A stretch of 64,000 nt of DNA, from positions 40,421 to 104,420 of the forward strand of contig ONFF01000008.1 of assembly GCA_900317055.1 (NCBI GenBank), in the 5' to 3' direction. Both the position numbers and the translations under genes were made by a program. Source of the DNA: an uncultured Bacteroidales bacterium (GTDB taxonomy: Bacteria > Bacteroidota > Bacteroidia > Bacteroidales > F082). Shown in pieces: positions 37,114 through 45,322 of this stretch; position 1 is the stretch's first letter, and each line of letters begins with the position of its first letter. The notes under the pieces were generated by a model that saw only the letters and a program-made list of their open reading frames with translations, made no database searches and was not told the origin of the DNA.

Positions 37114-38352
37114 TTACTCGTAATACTCATACCGATACACATTGAAATAATACTCCCAATTCTGAGTCGTTGGCATCCATTGAATATGTACTATGCAGTT
37201 GCCTCTTTCATCGTAGAAAAACAGGCTTTCATGGTCAAACTCATGATTCTCGCCTAAATAAACAGCATAATATGACCATAATTCAGTATCTCGATAATAC
37301 TTCCAAACCCTTTTAAAACGCCCTGGATTAACATGCTTGTCTATTATCTTTTCTTCAACCACCCTTCCCAATTCATCATATTGCTTTGTGCTTGTGTAAC
37401 GAGGTTTCGAGTCAATACTATCATAAATTTCAAACACTTCTTCGACAGGAAATCCATCTTCATTACGAGAAATCATCCTTACAGAGTTCGACTCCATCTT
37501 TACTTTGGAATGATTGGTCGTTATACCAAAACGTTCAACGGCTTGTCCTGTTGAGTCTATCTCTTTCCATATGGTATCTTTAACCGTGGAAGTGACCCAT
37601 CTCGTTTCCCTCCATATATCTTTTATTATGCTGTCATTCTTATCGTATTGGTAACTTGTTGTTCTTTCTAAATAAGGGGTAAAAGTGCCCCAATTATATG
37701 TCCTTTCAAAAACGACATTGCCTTTTGAGTCGTATTCGCAACATCCACTTCTGTTACCTCCTTCCCTGTTATCAAAACTCTCTTTCTTCTTTAAGACACC
37801 TTCCTTGTCATAGTCATATTTTTCAAGGATAAGAACTGAATCCATTTCAGTATCCTTGTATATGTATTCCAAAAGACGACTATCCAAATCATATCTCCAT
37901 TGATGTATACGATTCTGATATTTTCTTTTCACAAGCCGACCAACTTCATCATACTCAAAAAAAATGGTGTCTATTGGCTCATTCTCTACCACAATTCTCC
38001 TATTCAATATACGACCATAATCATCATATTCATTTATATAATGTCTATCATGCAATTTCGTGAATTGTCCCAATGAGTCGTATTCACAACTTGTATTGTA
38101 ATAAGAGTCTTTTTCTGTTTTGATACTGTCAGCAAAACGGAGCATTTTATCTACGTCAAATCCACAGATATAAAACTGTCTCATAAATTCATCGTGGTTG
38201 ATGGAATCGCTAATATCAAATTCATAGTCATACTCCGCAAATGTTTTCACCTTGCCTTGCAAATGATCGAATTCCCATCCAGTTTCCTGCCCAAAAGCAT
38301 TCCCAGCCAAGACAATTAACACGATTAACAATATATTTTGAATTTGTTTCAT
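37114..38352 (-). CDS. Secreted YD-repeat-like protein of unknown function
   Basis: 412 residues with signal peptide MKQIQNILLIVLIVLAGNAFGQ. The rest is built of repeats rich in Tyr-Asp with the form YDxxGRxxxR (CEYDSLGQFTKLHDR; YDDYGRILNRRI; YDEVGRLVKRKY; YDSKGNVVFERTY; YDELGRVVEEKI), like RHS/YD repeats, which fold as a beta-wrap. Too short for an RHS toxin shell, and no toxin tip is present. A/T-rich relative to its neighbours. Role unknown; probably periplasmic or surface-exposed. Confidence 0.75.
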   Translation of the reverse strand: MKQIQNILLIVLIVLAGNAFGQETGWEFDHLQGKVKTFAEYDYEFDISDSINHDEFMRQFYICGFDVDKMLRFADSIKTEKDSYYNTSCEYDSLGQFTKLHDRHYINEYDDYGRILNRRIVVENEPIDTIFFEYDEVGRLVKRKYQNRIHQWRYDLDSRLLEYIYKDTEMDSVLILEKYDYDKEGVLKKKESFDNREGGNRSGCCEYDSKGNVVFERTYNWGTFTPYLERTTSYQYDKNDSIIKDIWRETRWVTSTVKDTIWKEIDSTGQAVERFGITTNHSKVKMESNSVRMISRNEDGFPVEEVFEIYDSIDSKPRYTSTKQYDELGRVVEEKIIDKHVNPGRFKRVWKYYRDTELWSYYAVYLGENHEFDHESLFFYDERGNCIVHIQWMPTTQNWEYYFNVYRYEYYE

Positions 38353-38432
38353 TGCATAATGAATTAAATGACCTGAATTTGTGCAAAATTACGAATAAAA
38401 CCAAGATAAAAGCAGCACATTCATCAATGGTT

Positions 38433-38485
38433 TGGAAAAAAGTTGCAAAAATGGTGTTGAAACAGTGGAAAAAAGTTGTAAAAAT
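38433..38485. repeat. Short direct repeat upstream of the YD-repeat protein
   Basis: TGGAAAAAAGTTGCAAAAAT (38433-38452) and the same with one change at 38466-38485, 33 bases apart, in the region between the two minus-strand genes. Could be a regulator site pair or chance A-rich repetition. Confidence 0.4.
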
Positions 38486-38516
38486 CCATTATAATAAATT
38501 ATGAACCAAGTATTTA

Positions 38517-39116
38517 TTAGCACAACAATTTATTTAGCACTTCCTCCAGTTTTTCTTTTCCCTCAAACAATATCCCAGTGATTCCCAAAGCATTCGCGGC
38601 GGCAACATTATTCGGGTTATCATCAATAAACACCGTTTCCTCGGCCTTGATGCCGAAACGCTTCAAGGCCAATTGGAAAATCTTCGGGTCGGGCTTCATC
38701 ACCCGCTCGATGCCCGAAATCACCATGTCCTCCATTAGGTCGAGGACAGGATAAACCGGCCTTACCAAGGCAAAGGTCTCCTCCGACCAGTTGGACAAGC
38801 CGAACACACGGAATCCTTTGGCTTTCAACTTTTTGACAAACTCCTCCATGCCTGGTATCTGCCCGCCCATCATCTTCATGAACTCGCCGTAATACAGCTC
38901 GATTTCCTTCTTCCACTCAGGATGCTCAGCGATGAGTTCCGCAACGCCTTCAGCAATGGGTTTGCCGTTGTCGTGCTGGGCGTTCCACTCGTAGGTACAG
39001 ATGTTGGTAAGGAACCACTCAGCCTTGTCCACATCGCCGAAATAAGGGTCATAAAGATAATGCGGGTTCCAGTCGAGGAGCACACCGCCGTAGTCGAAGA
39101 TTATGTTTTTGATCAT
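38517..39116 (-). CDS. HAD-family hydrolase
   Basis: 199 residues. HAD motif I is FDYGGVLLDW (nucleophile Asp8; the second Asp of DxD is Gly, as is common in this subgroup), motif II GLSNWS, motif III Lys in VMKPDPKIF, motif IV FIDDNPNNV. A helical cap (about 15-85) makes it a type I HAD, near the haloacid dehalogenase/phosphatase YihX group. Small phosphorylated metabolite is the probable substrate. It starts 2 bases after the BRO-N gene's stop, so the two are co-transcribed. Confidence 0.88.
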   Translation of the reverse strand: MIKNIIFDYGGVLLDWNPHYLYDPYFGDVDKAEWFLTNICTYEWNAQHDNGKPIAEGVAELIAEHPEWKKEIELYYGEFMKMMGGQIPGMEEFVKKLKAKGFRVFGLSNWSEETFALVRPVYPVLDLMEDMVISGIERVMKPDPKIFQLALKRFGIKAEETVFIDDNPNNVAAANALGITGILFEGKEKLEEVLNKLLC

Positions 39117-39118
39117 GT

Positions 39119-39982
39119 TCAGTTCTTTTCGTTGATTTGTTTTTGTTCGTTTTCTTTTGCTGCTTTCAGTTTCATTGCCTCTTTAGCGTTCAGCGAGGTC
39201 ACCACGGGCTTCCCCGTTTTGGTTTCCAACTCCATACGGGCGTGGCGGGCAATCTCGCCGCCTTGACGTGCCACATCCATGTGCTCGCCAAAAGTTTCGG
39301 GGTTTTGGCTTTCTGAAATATCCTTGGTTGAGAGTTCAGCCAGCATGTTCAACACCAGTTCGCGGTTAGTCATGTTGTCGCGCAGGTTTTCTTTCTTCAA
39401 GCCCTTGAATTGCTTGTATTCCTTGGCCGTCATGCCTGACCATGTGCTGTAAATGATGTCCGTCAAAGTCGCGAATTGAACTCCTTCCTGCAAACCACGT
39501 TTCTTCCATTCATCGGTCAAGTCTTTTCTGATTTCTATCGACTTCAGCCGCTGGTTAATCCAAGCATCGGAATAGCCCAAACGCTTGTAGTCCATCATAG
39601 CCTGCTCAATGCTCAGCTCAGGGTCTTGCATTTGGTCAAGACGTTGTGCCGCCACCTGCGCCATCCATTGCTTGAAAGGCTCGGCCTTGGGTGATGGAAT
39701 GGATTGAATAAGACGAAGAAGTTGCTCTGTATCAGCGACATCCGTCATTCTCATCTTGCCATCAGGAGCAAGCATTTTCAAACCGTGACAATTTGTCACG
39801 GTTTCATTTCCTTCTTCCTTTAACCTTTGCTTCAATTTACGCCAATAGGCAGTCGGATCAACACTATCGGTTAATACCGCTACTGCATCCACAATGGAAA
39901 AATACCATTTTTCAGCCTCGTCGTCCCAAAGGGCGCGGACTTTCTTCTCCTCGAAAAGCTGTATTTTGTTGTGCTGGGTCAT
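39119..39982 (-). CDS. BRO-N domain protein (DinD-like)
   Basis: 287 residues from the ATG at 39982. The promoter-like TAACTTTG lies just upstream of it, so the longer frame with 15 extra codons is unlikely. Residues about 8-95 are a BRO/phage antirepressor N-terminal domain (EEKKVRALWDDEAEKWYFSIVDAVAVL; DPTAYWRKLKQRL), followed by a DinD-like region (SIEIRKDLTDEWKKRGLQEGVQFATLTDIIYSTWSGM) and a basic C-terminus. In enterobacteria DinD is SOS-induced and inhibits RecA; here that role is only suggested by similarity. Cytoplasmic DNA-associated protein. Confidence 0.82.
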   Translation of the reverse strand: MTQHNKIQLFEEKKVRALWDDEAEKWYFSIVDAVAVLTDSVDPTAYWRKLKQRLKEEGNETVTNCHGLKMLAPDGKMRMTDVADTEQLLRLIQSIPSPKAEPFKQWMAQVAAQRLDQMQDPELSIEQAMMDYKRLGYSDAWINQRLKSIEIRKDLTDEWKKRGLQEGVQFATLTDIIYSTWSGMTAKEYKQFKGLKKENLRDNMTNRELVLNMLAELSTKDISESQNPETFGEHMDVARQGGEIARHARMELETKTGKPVVTSLNAKEAMKLKAAKENEQKQINEKN

Positions 39983-40116
39983 AATTCCTTGATTTTGCCG
40001 CAAAGTTAGCGAAAAATCAAACATCACAAAACAAATGATGAAACAATTATCTTCGTTGAAATCTCCATTTCAAATAATAAAAAACTAAATTATTAGTTTC
40101 ATATTAAAAAAAAACA

Positions 40117-40124
40117 TATTTTTG
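40117..40124 (+). promoter_or_regulatory. Bacteroidetes -7 element
   Basis: TATTTTTG 26 bases before the ATG of the secreted protein at 40150. Confidence 0.55.
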
Positions 40125-40149
40125 CAACCAATCTTCAAATAAATCAACT

Positions 40150-41604
40150 ATGAAAAAGCTCTTTTTATTTTTCGCGGCCCTCGTTATGTTGGTTTTGGCG
40201 TCCTACGGCCAACAAGAGACGACAAAAACAGAAAAACCATACCTGCTCAAGGTGAAAATGAAAGAAACCGACTGCTTCCGTTGTGTGTCTGGACAAATCA
40301 CCATGCGCGACCTTTCGGAAGTGGCCGATGTGGAAATCGTGTTCAACGGCTTGAATGAAAAAACCATCGAGCAGTTCCTCAAGACCAATGCGCTCGAATA
40401 CGTCAAAGGGAACGAAGGCTTCAAAATCATTTCCGACAAGGAGGAATACACCAAGTTGAACACCATCCCCACCGTTTCCGAAGGCCATCTGATGGACAAA
40501 AAAGGCAACGAGATCATGGTGTTCCAATTCAGGCTCGACAAGCCGACTCAAGACCGCCTCAAAGCAATCAAAACCAAAGGAGAAACCTTGATGCAAAAGG
40601 AGCCCACGACCCTACAGACCGATTACAACAACGACGGCATCAAATTTTCCACGCAAGGCAACTACTACGTCCTGACCAACAGCCCGATGAACCTTTGCCA
40701 AATATTTAATACCGACGGAAAAATGATACGCGAAATCGACGGCAACCTCGTCGACCCCGCCGATGTTTTCCCCGAATTGAGGCAACTGGACTCCGCATTG
40801 ATACAATCCATCAAGAGCTTTGGATATTATCGCAGTTCGGTGGAAGACGTCTTCATCAACGGGAAAGAGATTTGGATTGGCTTCACGGTTTCTTGCCCCA
40901 GCATGGAAGACGGACAAGTCAGTCTGCGATCCCCTTATCAAGTGCTTTCCTATCCGCTTTACGACACAACGCAGGACTTCAAAGTGATTTTTGACGGAAG
41001 GCAAAACGAGGTCGCCACCATGATGTTCGGCCATTCCAACAACAGCGGTAACAGCCTTCCGTTTTTACAAGATGTATATGTCGTTTCGCAAAAGTTCGAC
41101 CAAGAGGGACAAAGCATCTACACCCAAGCCAAATGCGAAGTGCAGGATGGCATTCTCACATTGAAAGACAAGCGTCCGATTCACTATCCCGAGTTTGAGC
41201 AAAAGGATTTGCTGTGGTACAAGCCCAAACTGAAAGATGGCATGCTCAACCTTGCGTTCACAGAATATCTTCTTGACATACAAAAAGATACCGTTTTCAA
41301 TTTGCCTTTCCGATACAACACCAAAGTGATTGACCACGGCGGTTTCAACATTCAAATGACTCAAGATGCCCTGCTTGTGGATTGGGCTTTCGACGGGGAA
41401 ACGCTCGGCGTGATTTACGACGACATTGTGGACAACCAAAGAAGCAAACGCCATCACCTCGTTTGGCGAAAAGGCCAAAAGGACTTTACGGACACCGAAA
41501 TAACCCTTCCTGAAGAGGCACTTGTCGGGATGCAGCTGGTTCTCCCCGATGTGGCCTGCTATCTGACGACAGACAACCGCGTTGGGACGATGGTGCTGGA
41601 ATAG
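40150..41604 (+). CDS. Secreted protein of unknown function, possible beta-propeller
   Basis: 484 residues with signal peptide (MKKLFLFFAALVMLVLASYGQ). Two cysteines close together near residue 40 (DCFRCVSG) and a beta-rich remainder with phrases like FSTQGNYYVLTNSPMNLCQI, YRSSVEDVFINGKEIWIGF and DGETLGVIYDDIVDNQRSK that suggest a propeller or other repeated sheet. No enzyme motif and no T9SS tail, so probably periplasmic. I do not recognise the family. Stand-alone gene with its own promoter. Confidence 0.7.
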   Translation: MKKLFLFFAALVMLVLASYGQQETTKTEKPYLLKVKMKETDCFRCVSGQITMRDLSEVADVEIVFNGLNEKTIEQFLKTNALEYVKGNEGFKIISDKEEYTKLNTIPTVSEGHLMDKKGNEIMVFQFRLDKPTQDRLKAIKTKGETLMQKEPTTLQTDYNNDGIKFSTQGNYYVLTNSPMNLCQIFNTDGKMIREIDGNLVDPADVFPELRQLDSALIQSIKSFGYYRSSVEDVFINGKEIWIGFTVSCPSMEDGQVSLRSPYQVLSYPLYDTTQDFKVIFDGRQNEVATMMFGHSNNSGNSLPFLQDVYVVSQKFDQEGQSIYTQAKCEVQDGILTLKDKRPIHYPEFEQKDLLWYKPKLKDGMLNLAFTEYLLDIQKDTVFNLPFRYNTKVIDHGGFNIQMTQDALLVDWAFDGETLGVIYDDIVDNQRSKRHHLVWRKGQKDFTDTEITLPEEALVGMQLVLPDVACYLTTDNRVGTMVLE

Positions 41605-41988
41605 CGATAAAACCGAAAAGAATCTTGGAATATTGTTTTTTACGAACAAAAACACAAAATCATCAAGACATACTTGAAGATTCCCTATCTTTGCAGTAAA
41701 ATTTAATTATTTGTAATTTACAAATTTGTAAAGAATTAAACTTTAATGAAATCAATAAGTTGCAAGACATGCCAACCTATTAATAAATAACCCGTAACAA
41801 ACGGCACAAAAAGGAATTTCCGGACGCTTCCCAAATACAAAAAACCAAATAGCCAAAGCGGATTCTTGTTGCCTCGGCCTAACTCCACGCCGTCGATGGC
41901 TGAAAATCAACATTCCAATATGGAAATGTAAAAACTGGCCTATGTTTGCAAAGAAAACCGTACTTTTGTCTCTTTAATTTTTCGACCT
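41605..41988. other. Intergenic region upstream of tex
   Basis: 384 bases without a credible gene. It contains three TAnnTTTG-like boxes on the plus strand: TATCTTTG near 41688, TATGTTTG at 41941-41948 and TACTTTTG at 41961-41968; the last two could both serve tex. The stretch between (41700-41940) is A/T-rich with no strong hairpin. Confidence 0.6.
41961..41968 (+). promoter_or_regulatory. Bacteroidetes -7 element for tex
   Basis: TACTTTTG 20 bases before the ATG; overlaps in function with TATGTTTG at 41941. Confidence 0.5.
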
Positions 41989-44121
41989 ATGCAAAACATC
42001 GATTTCGCCCCGCAAATCGCACAGGAACTCAATCTAGCCGCGCACCATGTGGCCAATGTCATTCGCCTCTTCGACGAAGGCGCCACCATCCCCTTCATCG
42101 CCCGCTACCGCAAGGAAATGACGGGCACGATGAATGAAGAGAACGTGGCCGCTGTGCAAAGACGCCTCGAACAACTCACCGAACTGCAAAAACGCAAAGA
42201 AAGCGTCATCGCCTCCATCCGTGAGCAGGAGAAACTTACGCCTGAATTGGAACAAAAGATACTGAACGCCAAGACCTTGCAAGAGGTGGAAGACCTTTAT
42301 CTCCCCTACAAGCCCAAACGCCGCACCCGCGCCGCCATCGCCCGCGAGAAAGGTTTAGAGCCACTGGCCGCACAAATCATGGCGCAGAATGTAGACATGG
42401 TAGACCGCCTCGCAGCGCGTTATGTGAATGCAGGCAAGGGCGTCAACGACATCGAGGAAGCTCTGCAAGGTGCCAAGGACATCATGGCCGAGTGGGTCTC
42501 GGAAAATATCAATGGACGCAACCGCATCCGCAAGATCTTCCACATGCAGGGCAACATCAGCTCCGCCGTGGTCAAAGGCAAGGAAGAGGAAGGCAAGACC
42601 TACCAGCAGTATTTCGACTTCCGCGAGCCGATTTCCGAGGCACCCTCGCATCGCCTTTTGGCCCTGTTCCGCGCAGAGGAAGAAGGCATGGTGAAGCTGA
42701 AAATCAAGGTGGATGATGACTTTGTGCTGAACTCGCTAGAGAGCATCTTCCTAAAGAACGACAACGAATCATCGGAACTTGTACGCGAGGCTATCGCTGA
42801 CTCATGGAAACGCCTTTTGGAGCCTTCCATCGAGACCGAGATCCGCAATTATTATAAGGAGAAGGCCGACGAGACTGCCATCCGCGTCTTCGCCGAAAAC
42901 CTGAAACAGTTGCTCCTCGCCGCCCCCATGGGCCAGAAGCGCGTCCTCGCCATTGACCCAGGCTTCCGCACAGGTTGCAAGGTGGTGGTCTTGAGCGAAA
43001 CAGGCGCATTACTCCACAACGAAACCATCTATCCTCACCCGCCCAAGTCGGACACGGTGGGTGCCATGCGCAAGATCAAGAGTCTCGTGGACGCCTACCG
43101 CATCAAGGTCATCGCCATCGGCAACGGCACGGCGGGCCGCGAGACCGAGGACTTCATCCGCTCCATCAAGTTCGACCGCGACCTGATGGCTGTGATGGTG
43201 AGCGAGAGCGGTGCCTCGGTTTATTCCGCCTCCAAAATCGCCCGCGACGAATTCCCCGACTACGACATCACCGTGCGCGGCGCGGTCAGCATCGGGCGCC
43301 GACTGATGGACCCGCTGGCCGAGTTGGTTAAGATCGACCCAAAGAGCATCGGCGTGGGTCAGTATCAGCACGATGTGGACCAAAAGAAACTCGGCGAGAG
43401 CCTCGACCAAACCGTGGAGAGTTGCGTGAACGCCGTCGGCGTGGAACTCAACACCGCCAGCCAACAGCTGCTGTCGTATGTCAGTGGTGTCGGCCCTGTC
43501 TTAGCTTCCAACATCATCCAATATCGTGAGGAACAAGGCGGCTTCAAGAGTCGCAAGCAACTCAAAGAGGTGCCGCGCCTCGGTGACAAAGCCTTTGAGC
43601 AATGTGCAGGCTTCTTGCGTATCCATAACGGCGACAATCCGCTGGACCAAAGTGCCGTCCACCCCGAGAGCTACCACATCGTGGAAAAGATGGCCAAGAA
43701 ACTGGGTGTGAAAGTGAAAGACCTCATCGGCAACAAGGAACTCATCGCGAAAATCAAGCCGGAAGAGTTTGTGGAAAACGACTTTGGTTTGGAAACCATC
43801 AACGACATCCTCACCGAATTGGACAAGCCCGGCCGCGACCCGCGTAAGACCTTCGAGGCCTTCGAGTTCGATAAGAACATCCGGGAAGTCAAGGATTTGC
43901 GTGCGGGCATGACCCTCAACGGCATCGTGACCAACATCACCGCTTTCGGTGCCTTTGTCGACATCGGCGTGCATCAAGACGGCCTTGTCCACATCAGCCA
44001 GATGGCCGACCATTACATCAAAGACCCAAACGAAGTGGTACACCTTAATCAAAAAGTGCGCGTGAAGATTTTGGAAGTCGATGTCAACAGAAACCGTATC
44101 AGTTTGACGATGAAATTGTAA
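41989..44121 (+). CDS. tex: Tex-family RNA-binding transcription accessory protein
   Basis: 710 residues. Tex N-terminal helical domain (about 1-190; PFIARYRKEMTGTMNEENVA and DLYLPYKPKRRTRAAIAREKGLEPLA), YqgF/RuvC-like domain (about 315-445; RVLAIDPGFRTGCKVVVL), helix-hairpin-helix module (about 480-560; GVELNTASQQLLSYVSGVGP, FKSRKQLKEVPRLGDKAFEQ) and a C-terminal S1 RNA-binding domain (about 640-710; LNGIVTNITAFGAFVDIGVH). This is the full Tex architecture, related to eukaryotic Spt6. It binds nucleic acid and affects transcription and toxin expression in other bacteria. Single gene; the efflux operon begins 33 bases after it. Confidence 0.95.
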   Translation: MQNIDFAPQIAQELNLAAHHVANVIRLFDEGATIPFIARYRKEMTGTMNEENVAAVQRRLEQLTELQKRKESVIASIREQEKLTPELEQKILNAKTLQEVEDLYLPYKPKRRTRAAIAREKGLEPLAAQIMAQNVDMVDRLAARYVNAGKGVNDIEEALQGAKDIMAEWVSENINGRNRIRKIFHMQGNISSAVVKGKEEEGKTYQQYFDFREPISEAPSHRLLALFRAEEEGMVKLKIKVDDDFVLNSLESIFLKNDNESSELVREAIADSWKRLLEPSIETEIRNYYKEKADETAIRVFAENLKQLLLAAPMGQKRVLAIDPGFRTGCKVVVLSETGALLHNETIYPHPPKSDTVGAMRKIKSLVDAYRIKVIAIGNGTAGRETEDFIRSIKFDRDLMAVMVSESGASVYSASKIARDEFPDYDITVRGAVSIGRRLMDPLAELVKIDPKSIGVGQYQHDVDQKKLGESLDQTVESCVNAVGVELNTASQQLLSYVSGVGPVLASNIIQYREEQGGFKSRKQLKEVPRLGDKAFEQCAGFLRIHNGDNPLDQSAVHPESYHIVEKMAKKLGVKVKDLIGNKELIAKIKPEEFVENDFGLETINDILTELDKPGRDPRKTFEAFEFDKNIREVKDLRAGMTLNGIVTNITAFGAFVDIGVHQDGLVHISQMADHYIKDPNEVVHLNQKVRVKILEVDVNRNRISLTMKL

Positions 44122-44154
44122 TCATTTTTTTTTGAAACATAATATAACAAGTAT

Positions 44155-45174
44155 ATGAAATACAAAACTTTACTAATCACTGCTTTATCCGCATTACTAT
44201 TGATTGGATGTGGCAATAAGAAAGCACAAAAGCAAACTTTCGACCCCATCATTCCCGTTGAGATTAGCGTTATCGAGCAATCCAACGACAACAATTTACG
44301 CAATTATGTAGGGACAACCAAGAGCGAGATGGAACTTCCAGTTTCATTTCCTTTGGGCGGCAAATTGACCGGCATCTATGTCAAAAATGGGCAACATGTC
44401 AAAAAAGGCACTGTCATTGCCCGCGTTGACGCAACTTCAGCCAAAAGCATCCACGACGCCGCCCTGGCCACCCTCAACCAAGCTGAGGATGGCTATAACC
44501 GCCTGAAGCAAGTGCACGATGAAGGTGGTATCCCGGATGTGCGATGGGTACAGATGGAAACCGACCTCGAAAAAGCCAGACAAACCGAAATCACCGCCCG
44601 CAAGCACCTGAATGAATGCACTTTGATTGCACCACAAGAAGGCTTCATCAGCATGGACAAGCATACTACGGGTGAAAACATGCTCCCCACCACCCCATTC
44701 TGCCGTATCATCGACATGAACAAGATGATTGTTGAGTTCTCCGTCCCGGAAAAAGAGATCGGCATCATCCAAGTGGGCGACAAGGCTGAAGCCAGTTTCC
44801 CAGGCTTGAACAACTTGACCAAGACCATCGAAATCATCGATAAGTCGTTCGTCTCCAACCCCATGGGACACACCTATACCATCAAAGCCAAAGTGCCCGT
44901 CGAGAACAAGGACATTCTTCCCGGCATGGTAGCCAAAATCAAGCTTTCACTCTCGGAAGCATCGGGCATCGTTGTGCCTTCTTCATGTGTTCTGACCATG
45001 CCTGAAGGTGCCGATGTTTGGACCGTCAAAAACGGCAAAGCCTACCGCCGCAACATCAAGGTGGGAGGCTTTGTGAAAAACGGCGTGGTGGTCGAAAGCG
45101 GCCTCGAAAGCGGCGACACCATCATCACGATGGGCTACCAAAAACTTTACAACGGAGCCAAAGTTTCGTTTTAA
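44155..45174 (+). CDS. RND efflux periplasmic adaptor lipoprotein
   Basis: 339 residues, lipoprotein signal with lipobox LLLIGC (Cys at about 20). Membrane-fusion protein layout: barrel-sandwich hybrid halves FPLGGKLTGIYVKNGQHVKKGTVIARVD and NECTLIAPQEGFISMDKHTTGENM around a helical hairpin (about 105-150), then beta-barrel and membrane-proximal domains. It links the inner-membrane pump to the TolC channel and is the first gene of a three-gene operon. Confidence 0.92.
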   Translation: MKYKTLLITALSALLLIGCGNKKAQKQTFDPIIPVEISVIEQSNDNNLRNYVGTTKSEMELPVSFPLGGKLTGIYVKNGQHVKKGTVIARVDATSAKSIHDAALATLNQAEDGYNRLKQVHDEGGIPDVRWVQMETDLEKARQTEITARKHLNECTLIAPQEGFISMDKHTTGENMLPTTPFCRIIDMNKMIVEFSVPEKEIGIIQVGDKAEASFPGLNNLTKTIEIIDKSFVSNPMGHTYTIKAKVPVENKDILPGMVAKIKLSLSEASGIVVPSSCVLTMPEGADVWTVKNGKAYRRNIKVGGFVKNGVVVESGLESGDTIITMGYQKLYNGAKVSF

Positions 45175-45219
45175 TGTATTGTAAATGAAAAATCTATTGT
45201 TGTGTAAGAACAATTTGGC

Positions 45220-45294
45220 CGTCAGCCTTCAGCTATCAGCTTTCAGCCACTATACAAGTGAGCTGATGGCTGACTGCTGATGGCTGATAGCTAA
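45220..45294. repeat. Inverted repeat of CAGC-rich words between adaptor and pump genes
   Basis: GTCAGCCTTCAGCTATCAGC (45230-45250 region) faces GCTGATGGCTGACTGCTGAT and GGCTGATAGCT further on, giving a long imperfect hairpin inside the efflux operon. It might tune the expression ratio of adaptor to pump. Simple-word repetition (CAGC/GCTG) suggests expansion of a palindrome. Confidence 0.6.
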
Positions 45295-45322
45295 TGAATA
45301 AAAGTCACAAATCTGATAAACT

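Noticed and set aside
37114-38352. RHS/polymorphic toxin
   Set aside because: YD-like repeats are present but the protein is far too short for an RHS shell, has a plain signal peptide, and has neither a toxin domain nor an immunity gene.
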